Assembly (NCBI RefSeq): GCF_007751715.1
Contig: NZ_CP036292.1
Location: 1,178,001-1,242,000 of the forward strand
Length of the DNA: 64,000 nucleotides
Source: Rosistilla oblonga
GTDB taxonomy: Bacteria > Planctomycetota > Planctomycetia > Pirellulales > Pirellulaceae
Direction: 5' to 3'
The notes under the pieces were generated by a model. That model ran no database searches. It was not told where the DNA came from and saw only the letters and a program-made list of their open reading frames with translations. The translations under genes were made by a program, and so were the position numbers. Shown here one piece after another: positions 9,580-17,178 of the stretch. Within the stretch, counting starts at the first letter, position 1. The number at the start of each line of letters is the position of its first letter.

Positions 9580-10444
9580 AATGACAACTCGCTCCCCTGC
9601 CCTGCCCCAACTGGCACCTCGCGACGCCGACAGCCATAAAGGCGACTACGGCAGGGTCTTGTTGATCGGCGGTTCGCCCGGAATGGCCGGTTCGATTTCG
9701 CTGTCGGCGAGCGCGTCGATTCGATCGGGAGCCGGGTTGGTGACGGTGGCGGTTCCGCGCCGCTGTCTGGAAACCGTTGCTGGATATGACCGCTGTTATA
9801 TGACGGTCGCTCTTCCCGATGACCTCAAGGGTTTTTATGAGCTAGCCGCGTCGCGAGTCGCCCAGCTTTCCGAATCGGCGACAGTCTTCGGCTGCGGTCC
9901 GGGGATGCGAACGGGCGTTGGAGCCGAGGGGATCGTGAAGACGTTGTGTTCGCAAGAGAGCGACAAGCCGCTGGTCTTCGATGCCGATGCCCTGAATTGT
10001 TTGTCGCAGTGCGACGACTGGAAATCGATGCTCGCACCGCGGATGATCCTGACGCCTCATCCCGGCGAATGGGAGCGGTTGAGTGGCGTGGCGGCCAGCG
10101 ATCGGAAGGCTCAGGAGGCCGCGGCGGTCGAGACGGGCAAGGCGACCGGTGCGACGATCGTCTTGAAGGGCTCGAAGACGTTTGTCACCGATGGCAAGAA
10201 ATCGGTTCACAATTCGACAGGCAATCCGGGGATGGCCAGCGGCGGTAGCGGCGACGTGCTGACGGGCGTCTTGTGCGGCCTGTTGGCTCAAGGCCTAGCG
10301 GTTTTCGAAGCCGCTCATTTGGGAGTCTTCGTCCACGGCCGGGCGGGCGATTTGGCGGCTGAATCGGTGGGGCAGATCAGTCTGACGGCCAGCGATCTGT
10401 TGCAGCATTTGCCGGCGGCGTTCATGTCGCTGTCGGATCAATAG
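9569..10444 (+). CDS. nnrD: ADP/ATP-dependent NAD(P)H-hydrate dehydratase
   Basis: 291 residues. It repairs hydrated NAD(P)H at the expense of ADP or ATP (YjeF C-terminal/ribokinase fold). Motifs: GDYGRVLLIGGSPGMAGS near the N-terminus, VFGCGPGMRTG, LTPHPGEWERL, and the catalytic NPGMASGGSGDVLTG near residue 218. Only the dehydratase domain is present; the epimerase domain (NnrE), often fused at the N-terminus, must be elsewhere or absent. Three ATGs (9569, 9576, 9581) cluster at the overlap with larB; 9569 and 9581 are in frame, and the shorter start (MTTRSPALPQL) is equally plausible. Confidence 0.93.
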   Translation: MVNEMTTRSPALPQLAPRDADSHKGDYGRVLLIGGSPGMAGSISLSASASIRSGAGLVTVAVPRRCLETVAGYDRCYMTVALPDDLKGFYELAASRVAQLSESATVFGCGPGMRTGVGAEGIVKTLCSQESDKPLVFDADALNCLSQCDDWKSMLAPRMILTPHPGEWERLSGVAASDRKAQEAAAVETGKATGATIVLKGSKTFVTDGKKSVHNSTGNPGMASGGSGDVLTGVLCGLLAQGLAVFEAAHLGVFVHGRAGDLAAESVGQISLTASDLLQHLPAAFMSLSDQ

Positions 10445-10568
10445 GGCTGCAATTTCCGCGACCAAACGGTGGGCGGTGGGCATCAGCGGCTTCGCAGTGC
10501 ATAATCGACCGACGTTTTTACCGCCCTCCCCTACCCTGTTCTGGCCTCCGACGGACGTTGATAAATCT

Positions 10569-11492
10569 GTGAAATTGATTCGTGATCTCGATCAGGCATC
10601 GCAAGTTGCTCGAGGAGGTGCCATCAGCATCGGCAATTTCGATGGCGTTCACCGTGGGCATGCGGTTCTGCTGAAACAATTGCGTCAGCTGGCCGATGAA
10701 GTGGGCGGGCCGGCGGTGGTGCTGACCTTCGATCCGCATCCCTCTTCGCTGCTGCGACCCGACCAGGCGCCGGTCCCGCTGACCTGGATCGAGCGACGTG
10801 CGGATCTGCTGTATCGGCTGGGAGTCGATCGCGTGATCGCATGCCGTCCGACCGCGGAACTGCTTGGGCTTTCGGCTACCGACTTTTTTCAGCAGGTGAT
10901 CCGCGAACGGTTGGATTGCCAGGCGATGGCCGAAGGACCGAATTTCTACTTCGGCAAAGATCGCCAAGGGGACGTCGAGATGCTGGGCCAATTGTGCCAG
11001 CGTGCCGCGATCCCGCTGCGGATCGTCGAACCCTTGGATAATCAAGGGCAGATGGTTTCCAGCACGATGGTTCGGGCAGCGATCGCCGACGGGCAGATCG
11101 AAGCGGCCAACGCGATGCTGACCGCACCATATCGAATCTCGGGCCTGGTCGCTGTGGGTTCACAGCGTGGCGCGGGACTCGGCTTTCCGACGGCGAATCT
11201 CTCCGATTTGCAGGTCCTTGCGCCAGCCGCAGGGGTTTATGCGGGGCAGACTTGGGTGGGCGGAACCGCATATCGTGCGGCGATTCACATCGGCCCAAAC
11301 TTGACATTTGACGAGGGCCAATGCAAAGTCGAGGTTCATCTGTTAGATTTCACGGGTGATTTGTACGGCGAAAGACTGGAAGTCCAATTCAACCGGCGAG
11401 TCCGTGGCATCGTCAAGTTCGCCTCTGTCGATGACCTTCGCAATCAACTCGGGCGCGATATCGCGACGGTTCGGAACGAACCGCTCTCGTGA
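10569..11492 (+). CDS. ribF: Bifunctional riboflavin kinase/FAD synthetase
   Basis: 307 residues from GTG 10569, which gives the usual family beginning (V/M-KLIRDLDQA) and length; the frame is open to GTG 10476 but the added residues look untranslated. The N-terminal nucleotidyltransferase domain has GNFDGVHRGH (~22-31) and TFDPHPSSLL and adenylylates FMN to FAD. The C-terminal riboflavin kinase domain begins near residue 190 with GAGLGFPTANL and continues through AAGVYAG. Together they convert riboflavin to FMN and FAD in the cytosol. The next gene, nrnA, starts 60 bases later on the same strand. No FMN riboswitch is seen upstream. Confidence 0.93.
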   Translation: MKLIRDLDQASQVARGGAISIGNFDGVHRGHAVLLKQLRQLADEVGGPAVVLTFDPHPSSLLRPDQAPVPLTWIERRADLLYRLGVDRVIACRPTAELLGLSATDFFQQVIRERLDCQAMAEGPNFYFGKDRQGDVEMLGQLCQRAAIPLRIVEPLDNQGQMVSSTMVRAAIADGQIEAANAMLTAPYRISGLVAVGSQRGAGLGFPTANLSDLQVLAPAAGVYAGQTWVGGTAYRAAIHIGPNLTFDEGQCKVEVHLLDFTGDLYGERLEVQFNRRVRGIVKFASVDDLRNQLGRDIATVRNEPLS

Positions 11493-11552
11493 TTCCCTCG
11501 CTGCCCTGTTATCCATTTCCACCTCAATCTAAGTACACGATCGGACCCTCGT

Positions 11553-12533
11553 ATGCCCGTCAATTGGAAAAAGTTCAAAGACACCATCGCCCACTACGAG
11601 AACTTTGTTTTAACCAGCCACATCCGCCCCGATTGCGATGCGTTGGGGAGCGAGTTGGGAATGGCGGAGGTGCTGCGAGCGGTCGGCAAGAAGGTGCGGA
11701 TCATCAACGCCCACGATACGCCTCCCGGTCTGCAGTTCTTGGATCCGGCGGGCAACATCGAAGTCCTGCGTCGACATGTCGAAGCCGAAGACATTGAAAC
11801 CGACTGCATCATGGTCTTGGACACCAGCGCCTGGGCTCAATTGGGGGCGATGGCTCAAGTTGTCGAAGAGACCCGCGCCGACAAATTGATCGTCGATCAT
11901 CACTTGGGTGAAGACGATATGGGAGCGTTGTTGTTCAAGGACACCAGCGCCGAAGCGACCGGTCATTTGGTCGTTCAAGCTGCCGATGCCTTGGGCGTGC
12001 CGTTGACCAAGAAGATGGCGATGCCGTTGTACGCAGCGATCGCAACCGATACCGGTTGGTTCCGCTTCAGTTCGACCAGCGCCGACACCTACCGCTGCAT
12101 CGCTCGCTTGGTCGACGCGGGCGCGTCGCCGACGGAGATCTACGGCGATCTGTACGAACGCGACACGCTTGGCCGAGTGAAATTGCGCGGCCGAATTTTG
12201 TCGCGGACCACCGCGGAGCTCGGCGGCCGATTGGTCTACACCTGGGTTCTGGCGGAAGACTTTGAGAAGACCGGCGCGTTGCCTAGCGACACCGAGGATG
12301 CGATCAACCTAACGCTTGCGATTGCCGGCACCGATGCCGCTGTGATCATGATCGAACAGCTGAAGGGAGGCTTTAAGTTGAGCTTCCGCAGTCGCTGCGA
12401 AATGAACTGCAACGACGTCGCCCGCGTCTTCGGCGGCGGCGGCCACAAAGCCGCAGCCGGCGCATTCATCGAAGGCAACATCGAAACGGTGAAAGAAAAA
12501 GTCCTGCCCGTCGTGATGGAAATGATGAAGTAA
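11553..12533 (+). CDS. nrnA: DHH-family nanoRNase/pAp phosphatase
   Basis: 326 residues, cytosolic. It degrades 2-5-nt RNA and dephosphorylates 3'-phosphoadenosine 5'-phosphate. Metal ligands of the DHH domain are visible: SHIRPDCDALGSELG (~20-34), DTSAW, the DHH triad in IVDHHLGEDD (~113-122) and DTGWFRFSST. The C-terminal DHHA1 domain ends with FGGGGHKAAAG near residue 292. It is probably the last gene of the larB-nnrD-ribF-nrnA block; an unusual accessory unit starts about 45 bases after its stop. Confidence 0.93.
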   Translation: MPVNWKKFKDTIAHYENFVLTSHIRPDCDALGSELGMAEVLRAVGKKVRIINAHDTPPGLQFLDPAGNIEVLRRHVEAEDIETDCIMVLDTSAWAQLGAMAQVVEETRADKLIVDHHLGEDDMGALLFKDTSAEATGHLVVQAADALGVPLTKKMAMPLYAAIATDTGWFRFSSTSADTYRCIARLVDAGASPTEIYGDLYERDTLGRVKLRGRILSRTTAELGGRLVYTWVLAEDFEKTGALPSDTEDAINLTLAIAGTDAAVIMIEQLKGGFKLSFRSRCEMNCNDVARVFGGGGHKAAAGAFIEGNIETVKEKVLPVVMEMMK

Positions 12534-12576
12534 TTCATCGCGGCGAACATTCCGCTTTGCTCGCGGCGTGGTGGCT

Positions 12577-12625
12577 TGGCAGAATAAAAGGATTCGATGG
12601 CGATATCGAATTCTTGATTCTGCCA
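12577..12625 (+). promoter_or_regulatory. Hairpin with GGCAGAAT arms directly before the GxxExxY gene
   Basis: TGGCAGAAT (12577-12585) pairs perfectly with ATTCTGCCA (12617-12625), and after a small bulge ATTCGAT pairs with ATCGAAT around a ~6-base loop. The outer arm is the same sequence that is repeated downstream of the gene. The purine-rich GAGGTGAAG ribosome-binding region begins right at the hairpin's end and the ATG is 14 bases downstream, so folding or protein binding here could control translation. The structure is visible; the role is inference. Confidence 0.6.
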
Positions 12626-12638
12626 GAGGTGAAGTGCC

Positions 12639-13442
12639 ATGCCGATCTATGTGGATGCGGAGATCCAGGTATTCTCGGAGCCTGAGTTTCATTCGCTGGC
12701 CGAACGGGTTGTTGGTATCGCGTTTGACGTCCATCAATCTTTTGGACGTTTGCTGGACGAAGAGATCTACAAGAATGTGATCTCTGGCCGTTGTCACGCT
12801 GCGGGAATTGTTCCGGCACGGCGTGAAGTGGAAATCGTCGTCCAGCACGACGATTTTCGAAAATCGTATTTCATGGACAGCTTGCTCGCTAACGGCCTGA
12901 TGGTCGAGGCGAAGGTGGTCGAGGAGCTTGCGGATGTTCATCGGGCCCAGGCGATCCACTATCTATTGCTGACCGGCATGCATCATGGACTGCTGCTTAA
13001 TTTTCGGCCGGGGAAAGTGGAGAAGTGGTTCGTTTCGACGTCGCTTGATTTGAACGAGCGGCGGCGGTTTGAGATCGACGATTCCGATTGGCAGCCACGC
13101 ACCGTTGCAAGTCGAAAGCTTCGGCGACTTGTCGAAGATCTGCTGCTCGACTGGGGAGCCTTTCTGCAGACTTCACTCTATCGACAAGCGATCACTCACT
13201 TTTTTGGTGGCCCTGAGATCGCGTTGCGTCGCGTTCCTGTTTACGACGCCGGGCGGCAGGTGGGCACTCACGAAGTCTGCATGCTGGAAGAAGGTACTGC
13301 AGTGGCTGTTACCGGTTTAAGTTCCGGTCAACCTGCAATGGCCGATCATCTTCGTCGGTTTCTCTGGCACACCGATCTAACAACCGTGGACTGGGTTAAC
13401 CTCGACAAACACCAGATCACCTTCCGGACAATAACAGTTTAA
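12639..13442 (+). CDS. GxxExxY-family protein with C-terminal extension (PD-(D/E)XK nuclease-like)
   Basis: 267 residues. The first ~130 match the GxxExxY family: an Ala/Val-rich helix leading to FGRLLDEEIY (equivalent of GxxExxY, with Leu in place of the Gly), then EVEIVVQHDD, a VEAK strand (~89-92; the D/E-x-K metal-site motif), AQAIHYLLLTGMHHGLLLNFRPGKVE (the most typical segment). The family is structurally related to PD-(D/E)XK nucleases, but its biochemical function is not established. Residues ~135-267 are an extension I do not recognise. A hairpin lies just upstream and a ~970-bp repeat array begins 34 bases after the stop, both carrying GGCAGAAT. Probably an accessory or mobile unit inserted between nrnA and the ABC exporter. 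Confidence 0.82.
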   Translation: MPIYVDAEIQVFSEPEFHSLAERVVGIAFDVHQSFGRLLDEEIYKNVISGRCHAAGIVPARREVEIVVQHDDFRKSYFMDSLLANGLMVEAKVVEELADVHRAQAIHYLLLTGMHHGLLLNFRPGKVEKWFVSTSLDLNERRRFEIDDSDWQPRTVASRKLRRLVEDLLLDWGAFLQTSLYRQAITHFFGGPEIALRRVPVYDAGRQVGTHEVCMLEEGTAVAVTGLSSGQPAMADHLRRFLWHTDLTTVDWVNLDKHQITFRTITV

Positions 13443-13476
13443 CGCGGTCTCTTGAAAAGAAGAAGCAGGATGATGT

Positions 13477-14445
13477 TGGCAGAATGATGGGGCGGTAGGA
13501 TTTTAGGTGAATGAATTGGCAGACTGCGCCAATACTCTGTCGCCCAAATTGCAATAGAAGCAACCTTTGTAGCTGTCTACTTAGAGAATTGCTTTCTTAT
13601 TATTCTGCCCCCATCATTCTGCCACTTGTTATTGCCTGATTCGCTCGGCAGGAATGCAGTGTAGGTTGGCAGGATGATTGGGGCAGAATGATCCGGCGGT
13701 AGACTTTTTTAGGATGAATGGGCAGAACGTATCAAAGCTCATCCGTCTGCATCGCAACTAAGCCATTCTTCGTTAGACATCTGCTTGAAACCGTTTCTTA
13801 TCATTCTGCCCCCATTATTCTGCCACTTGTTATTGCCTGATTCGCTCGGCATGAGTGCTTTGTGGGTTGGCAGAATGATTGGGGCAGAATGATCCGGCGG
13901 TAGGATTCTTTAGGATGAATGGGCTGGCCGTATCAAAGCTCATCCGTCTGCATTGCAACTAAGCCGTTCATCGTAGGCATCTGCTTGAAACCGTTTTTTA
14001 TCATTCTGCCCTCATTATTCTGCCACTTGTTATTGCCTGATTCGCTCGGCAGGAATGCTGTGTAGGTTGGCAGGATGATTGGGGCAGAATGATCCGGCGG
14101 TAGATTTTTTAGGATGAATGAATGGGCAGGACGTATCAAAGCTCATCCGTCTGCATCGCGACAAAGCCATTCTTCGTAGACATCTACTTGGAATCGTTTC
14201 TTATTATTCTGCCCCCCATTATTCTGCCACTTGTTATTGCCTGATTCGTTCGGCAGGAATGCTGTGTAGGTTGACAGGATGATGGGGGCAGAATGATCCG
14301 GCGGTCGGCTTTTTTAGGATGAATGGGCAGACCGTATCAAAGCTCATCCGTCTGCATTGCAACTAAGCCGTTCTTCGTAGACATCTACTTGGAACTGGTT
14401 CTTATTATTCTGCCCCCATTATTCTGCTACTTGCTATTCCCCGAT
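13477..14445. repeat. Tandem array of five ~200-bp units with iteron-like GGCAGAATGAT pairs
   Basis: Units begin at 13477, 13667, 13868, 14068 and 14272 (lengths ~190, 201, 200, 204 and a truncated ~170). Each opens with two direct copies of GGCAGAATGAT set 14 bases apart and, ~110 bases later, has two copies of the complement ATnATTCTGCC, again 14 bases apart, followed by CACTTGTTATTGCCTGATTCG. Neighbouring pairs face each other and form long inverted repeats. The first unit is the most diverged. The intervening segment (GTATCAAAGCTCATCCGTCTGC and onward) is also conserved between units 2-5. No coding potential is credible. Function unknown: a protein-binding array, a recombination site or RNA hairpins are possible. 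Confidence 0.92.
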
Positions 14446-14472
14446 TCCTCATTTGCCTCAGCATCGGTCGGT

Positions 14473-15333
14473 TTAGCCGCCGAAGCCGCTGTAGCGTCGG
14501 ACGCCGCGGGCGTACATGACTCGGCAGACGATGATTAGGAAGACGACCCAGCCGGCTTCGATCAGTAATTCCTGCCCGAGTTCATCGGGTGGGATCTTGC
14601 CTAAGAAGACCGCGGCGGGAAAGTAGGCTAGGTATTTCAGCGGCAGTAGCTGGACGAACCATTCGATTTCGTCGGGCAGTAGCGTGATCGGGAACATGTG
14701 GCCCGACAGGAAGAAGCTGAACAGCATGTAGATGAACAGCAGCGAGCTGACTTCGAGGAACCAGAACCCGATCAGTCCGATCGCCGCTTCTAAGAAGAAC
14801 CCGATCAAGAAGCCCATCACGAGCGTGGCGGCAAAGGCGGCGATGATCGTCGGATCGGGCCAGCCGTCGACAAAATAGCTGCGGCATAAAAAGAAGACGA
14901 GTACAAAGGGCAGCGTGGCGACTGAATAGTAGGCGACTTTGTGGGCGACGCGGCCCAGCAGCAAGAAGCCCAACAGATCGATCGGTTGGATCATGAACTT
15001 CTTGATCTCGCCGTCGCGGATCTGCCTCGCGATCCCGCTCGATAAGCCCGGCATGCTGCTGAACGCCCGAGCGACCATGGTGATCAAATAATAAGCGACC
15101 ATGTCGTGGAAGCGGAAACCGCCAAACGTCGTCTCTTCTCCCGGTTGCGCCATCGATGCAAACACCGCCGACCATAAGAAGATCTGCGTGATGATCGGCA
15201 GGAATCGCATCAGCGTTCCGAGCGCAAAATCGCCTCGATAGACCAGGCGTTCCTCTAGCGAGATCCGCACGATCATCCACCAGGTCTTCAGGCGTTGGGT
15301 GAGCGGTGAGGAGGATTGTGTTGCGGTGGACAT
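14473..15333 (-). CDS. ABC-2 type exporter permease
   Basis: 286 residues with about six hydrophobic segments; similar to the uncharacterised ABC-2/DUF990-like permeases found with COG4586-type ATPases. It begins with a cytosolic helix (LTQRLKTWWMIVRISLEERLVYRGDF), has the coupling region SGIARQIRDGEIKKFMIQPID near the middle, and ends at a periplasmic-side segment before the last membrane helix. It follows the ATPase by 72 bases and should form a complex with it in the inner membrane. Substrate is unknown. Such ATPases usually have two different permeases; here the second is not adjacent, and the repeat array begins ~30 bases beyond the stop. Confidence 0.88.
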   Translation of the reverse strand: MSTATQSSSPLTQRLKTWWMIVRISLEERLVYRGDFALGTLMRFLPIITQIFLWSAVFASMAQPGEETTFGGFRFHDMVAYYLITMVARAFSSMPGLSSGIARQIRDGEIKKFMIQPIDLLGFLLLGRVAHKVAYYSVATLPFVLVFFLCRSYFVDGWPDPTIIAAFAATLVMGFLIGFFLEAAIGLIGFWFLEVSSLLFIYMLFSFFLSGHMFPITLLPDEIEWFVQLLPLKYLAYFPAAVFLGKIPPDELGQELLIEAGWVVFLIIVCRVMYARGVRRYSGFGG

Positions 15334-15405
15334 GTTTGTCGTTCTTGGGCGTAGCGGCGAAGGGTGCGAACGGATGCAGAGGGATTGCAGCGGTGGGATG
15401 TGTCG

Positions 15406-16428
15406 CTATTGGGAATCGGCGGCGGTCGCTGCCATCGCTTGCTTCTCTTCGTCTCGGACACGATTGAACATGTCGGCGATCGCATCCTCCAGCGGCGGAT
15501 CTTCGACGACGACATCGTCGATCGGATGCTCGTTGAGCGCCGCTGCCAGTCGCTTGGGAATATCGGTTCGCGCGATCTTGATCTTCGCTTTGGGCAGGTC
15601 GATCGACAGGACTTCGCCGATGTTCGTCAGGTCGCCCGGTTGATGCCCTTCGGCAAACTGCAGCGTGACCACCTTGGAACCACTGAACGCATCGACGATC
15701 CCGGTCAGCGAGCCGTCGTATTTGATCTGCCCCGAAGCGATGATCACCACGCGTTGGCAGAGCGCGATGATGTCCTTCATGTAATGACTGGTCAGCAGCA
15801 CCGTCGTCCGCTTTTCCTGCTGATAGTGCCGCAGGAATTGTTGGATGTTGTGTTGAGCGACAACGTCCAGCCCGATCGTCGGTTCGTCCAGGAACAGCAC
15901 GTCGGGGTTGTGCAGTAGCGCCGCGATCAATTCCATCTTCATCCGCTCGCCCAGCGAAAGTTCACGGACCGGTTGGCCCAGCAAGCGGCGGACGTCCAGC
16001 AGATCGGTCAATTCATCCAACGTCCGCTGGAACGCGTTTTGATCGATGCGATAGATCTGTTGATGCAGTCGGTAGGATTCTTGCGCGGGGAGGTCCCACC
16101 ACAGTTGGTTCTTCTGCCCCATGACCAGAGCGAAGCGGCGGCGGTAGCCATTTTCTCGTTGCCAGGGCGTGTAGCCCATCACTCGAGCGGTCCCCGAGGT
16201 TGGGTTGATCACGCCCGAGAGCAGCTTCAGCGTCGTCGTTTTGCCGGCACCGTTGGGGCCCAGGAACGCGACAAATTCCCCCTCGTCAACGGTCAGGTCG
16301 ATCGATCGAACCGCCTCCACCTCGCGGTACTCGCGATGAAACAGGCCGCGCACGCTGGCCATCAGCCCTTCCTGTTTCTTGTAAACACGGTAAGACTTGG
16401 TAAGCTGCTCGATCTCGATGATAGGCAT
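15406..16428 (-). CDS. ABC exporter ATP-binding protein (COG4586-like)
   Basis: 340 residues from ATG 16428 ([13 protein letters not shown]), the normal start of the family; the frame is open to 16581 but that sequence has no domain character. Walker [10 protein letters not shown] (57-65), ABC signature LSLGERMK (157-164), Walker B VLFLDEPT (177-184), switch His in [10 protein letters not shown]. The insert [21 protein letters not shown] after the first strand is typical of this subgroup. A C-terminal ~100-residue domain follows the nucleotide-binding domain. It powers the permease encoded just downstream. Export of a lipid or polysaccharide is possible; no substrate can be read from the sequence. 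Confidence 0.92.
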   Translation of the reverse strand: MPIIEIEQLTKSYRVYKKQEGLMASVRGLFHREYREVEAVRSIDLTVDEGEFVAFLGPNGAGKTTTLKLLSGVINPTSGTARVMGYTPWQRENGYRRRFALVMGQKNQLWWDLPAQESYRLHQQIYRIDQNAFQRTLDELTDLLDVRRLLGQPVRELSLGERMKMELIAALLHNPDVLFLDEPTIGLDVVAQHNIQQFLRHYQQEKRTTVLLTSHYMKDIIALCQRVVIIASGQIKYDGSLTGIVDAFSGSKVVTLQFAEGHQPGDLTNIGEVLSIDLPKAKIKIARTDIPKRLAAALNEHPIDDVVVEDPPLEDAIADMFNRVRDEEKQAMAATAADSQ

Positions 16429-16595
16429 TGGGTGTCGTCGATTGTCGGATGATGTGATTCGTGTGACAGCTGGGTTGCGGTATTCTAAACCGAAGTCCGA
16501 TCCGCCGCGATTGGCGGTCGGCGGAGCGATCGCCGCTCGGTGTGCTGTCCGATCGAATCGCCGGTTGTTGTTCCTTGTCATTTTGCCAGTAAGTC

Positions 16596-17099
16596 ATGAA
16601 TCAAGCTTCCCCCCCTGCCCTGCGGATCGGTCTGGGATACGACACCCACCGGATTGGCCCCGCGCGGCCGTTTCTGCTGGGAGGCGTTGAGATTCCCTGG
16701 GACCGCGGTCTGATCGGGCACAGCGACGCCGACGTGCTGCTGCATGCGATCACCGACGCGCTGTTGGGAGCGGCGTCGCTGGGGGATATCGGCCGGATGT
16801 ATCCCGATACCGATCCGGAGAACAAGGATCGCGACAGCGGGGAAATGCTAGCGGAGGCGATGCGTCGCGTTCGCGTCGCCGGTTGGGAGATCGTGAATCT
16901 CGACTGTGTCGTCCGAGCTCAGCAGCCCAAGATCTCGCCACACGCCGCGGCGATCTGCGCTCGGATCGCGGAAATCCTTGCAATTTCGGTCGACAGCGTC
17001 GGCATTAAGGGGAAGACGGGCGAACACGTCGGCCCGGTTGGACGCCAGGAAGCGATCGAAGCCCGCTGCGTGGCGCTGCTGTATCGGCGATTGGGGTAA
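16596..17099 (+). CDS. ispF: 2-C-methyl-D-erythritol 2,4-cyclodiphosphate synthase
   Basis: 167 residues, normal length. It cyclises the CDP-linked intermediate of the MEP isoprenoid pathway with loss of CMP, as a cytosolic trimer. Metal ligands Asp16 and His18 (GYDTHR) and His50 (HSDADVLLH) are present, followed by LGDIGRMYPDTDP and the C-terminal IKGKTGEHVGPVGRQEAIEARCVALL. It is divergent from the ABC ATPase with 167 bases between. ispD is not in the window. Confidence 0.96.
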   Translation: MNQASPPALRIGLGYDTHRIGPARPFLLGGVEIPWDRGLIGHSDADVLLHAITDALLGAASLGDIGRMYPDTDPENKDRDSGEMLAEAMRRVRVAGWEIVNLDCVVRAQQPKISPHAAAICARIAEILAISVDSVGIKGKTGEHVGPVGRQEAIEARCVALLYRRLG

Positions 17100-17178
17100 G
17101 ATTGAGATAGGTCCGTGGTGAAGAGTCGACGCAAGCGTATGTGTACCGATCGCACCTGAAAAACATCGCCTGTGTTCT

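Noticed and set aside
13477-14445. CRISPR array
   Set aside because: The period is ~200 bases and the intervening sequence is conserved between units. There are no ~30-base repeats with unique spacers and no cas genes.
12534-14472. IS element or prophage remnant at the repeat array
   Set aside because: No transposase, integrase, terminal inverted repeats with target duplication or phage genes were found; only the GxxExxY gene is coded there.
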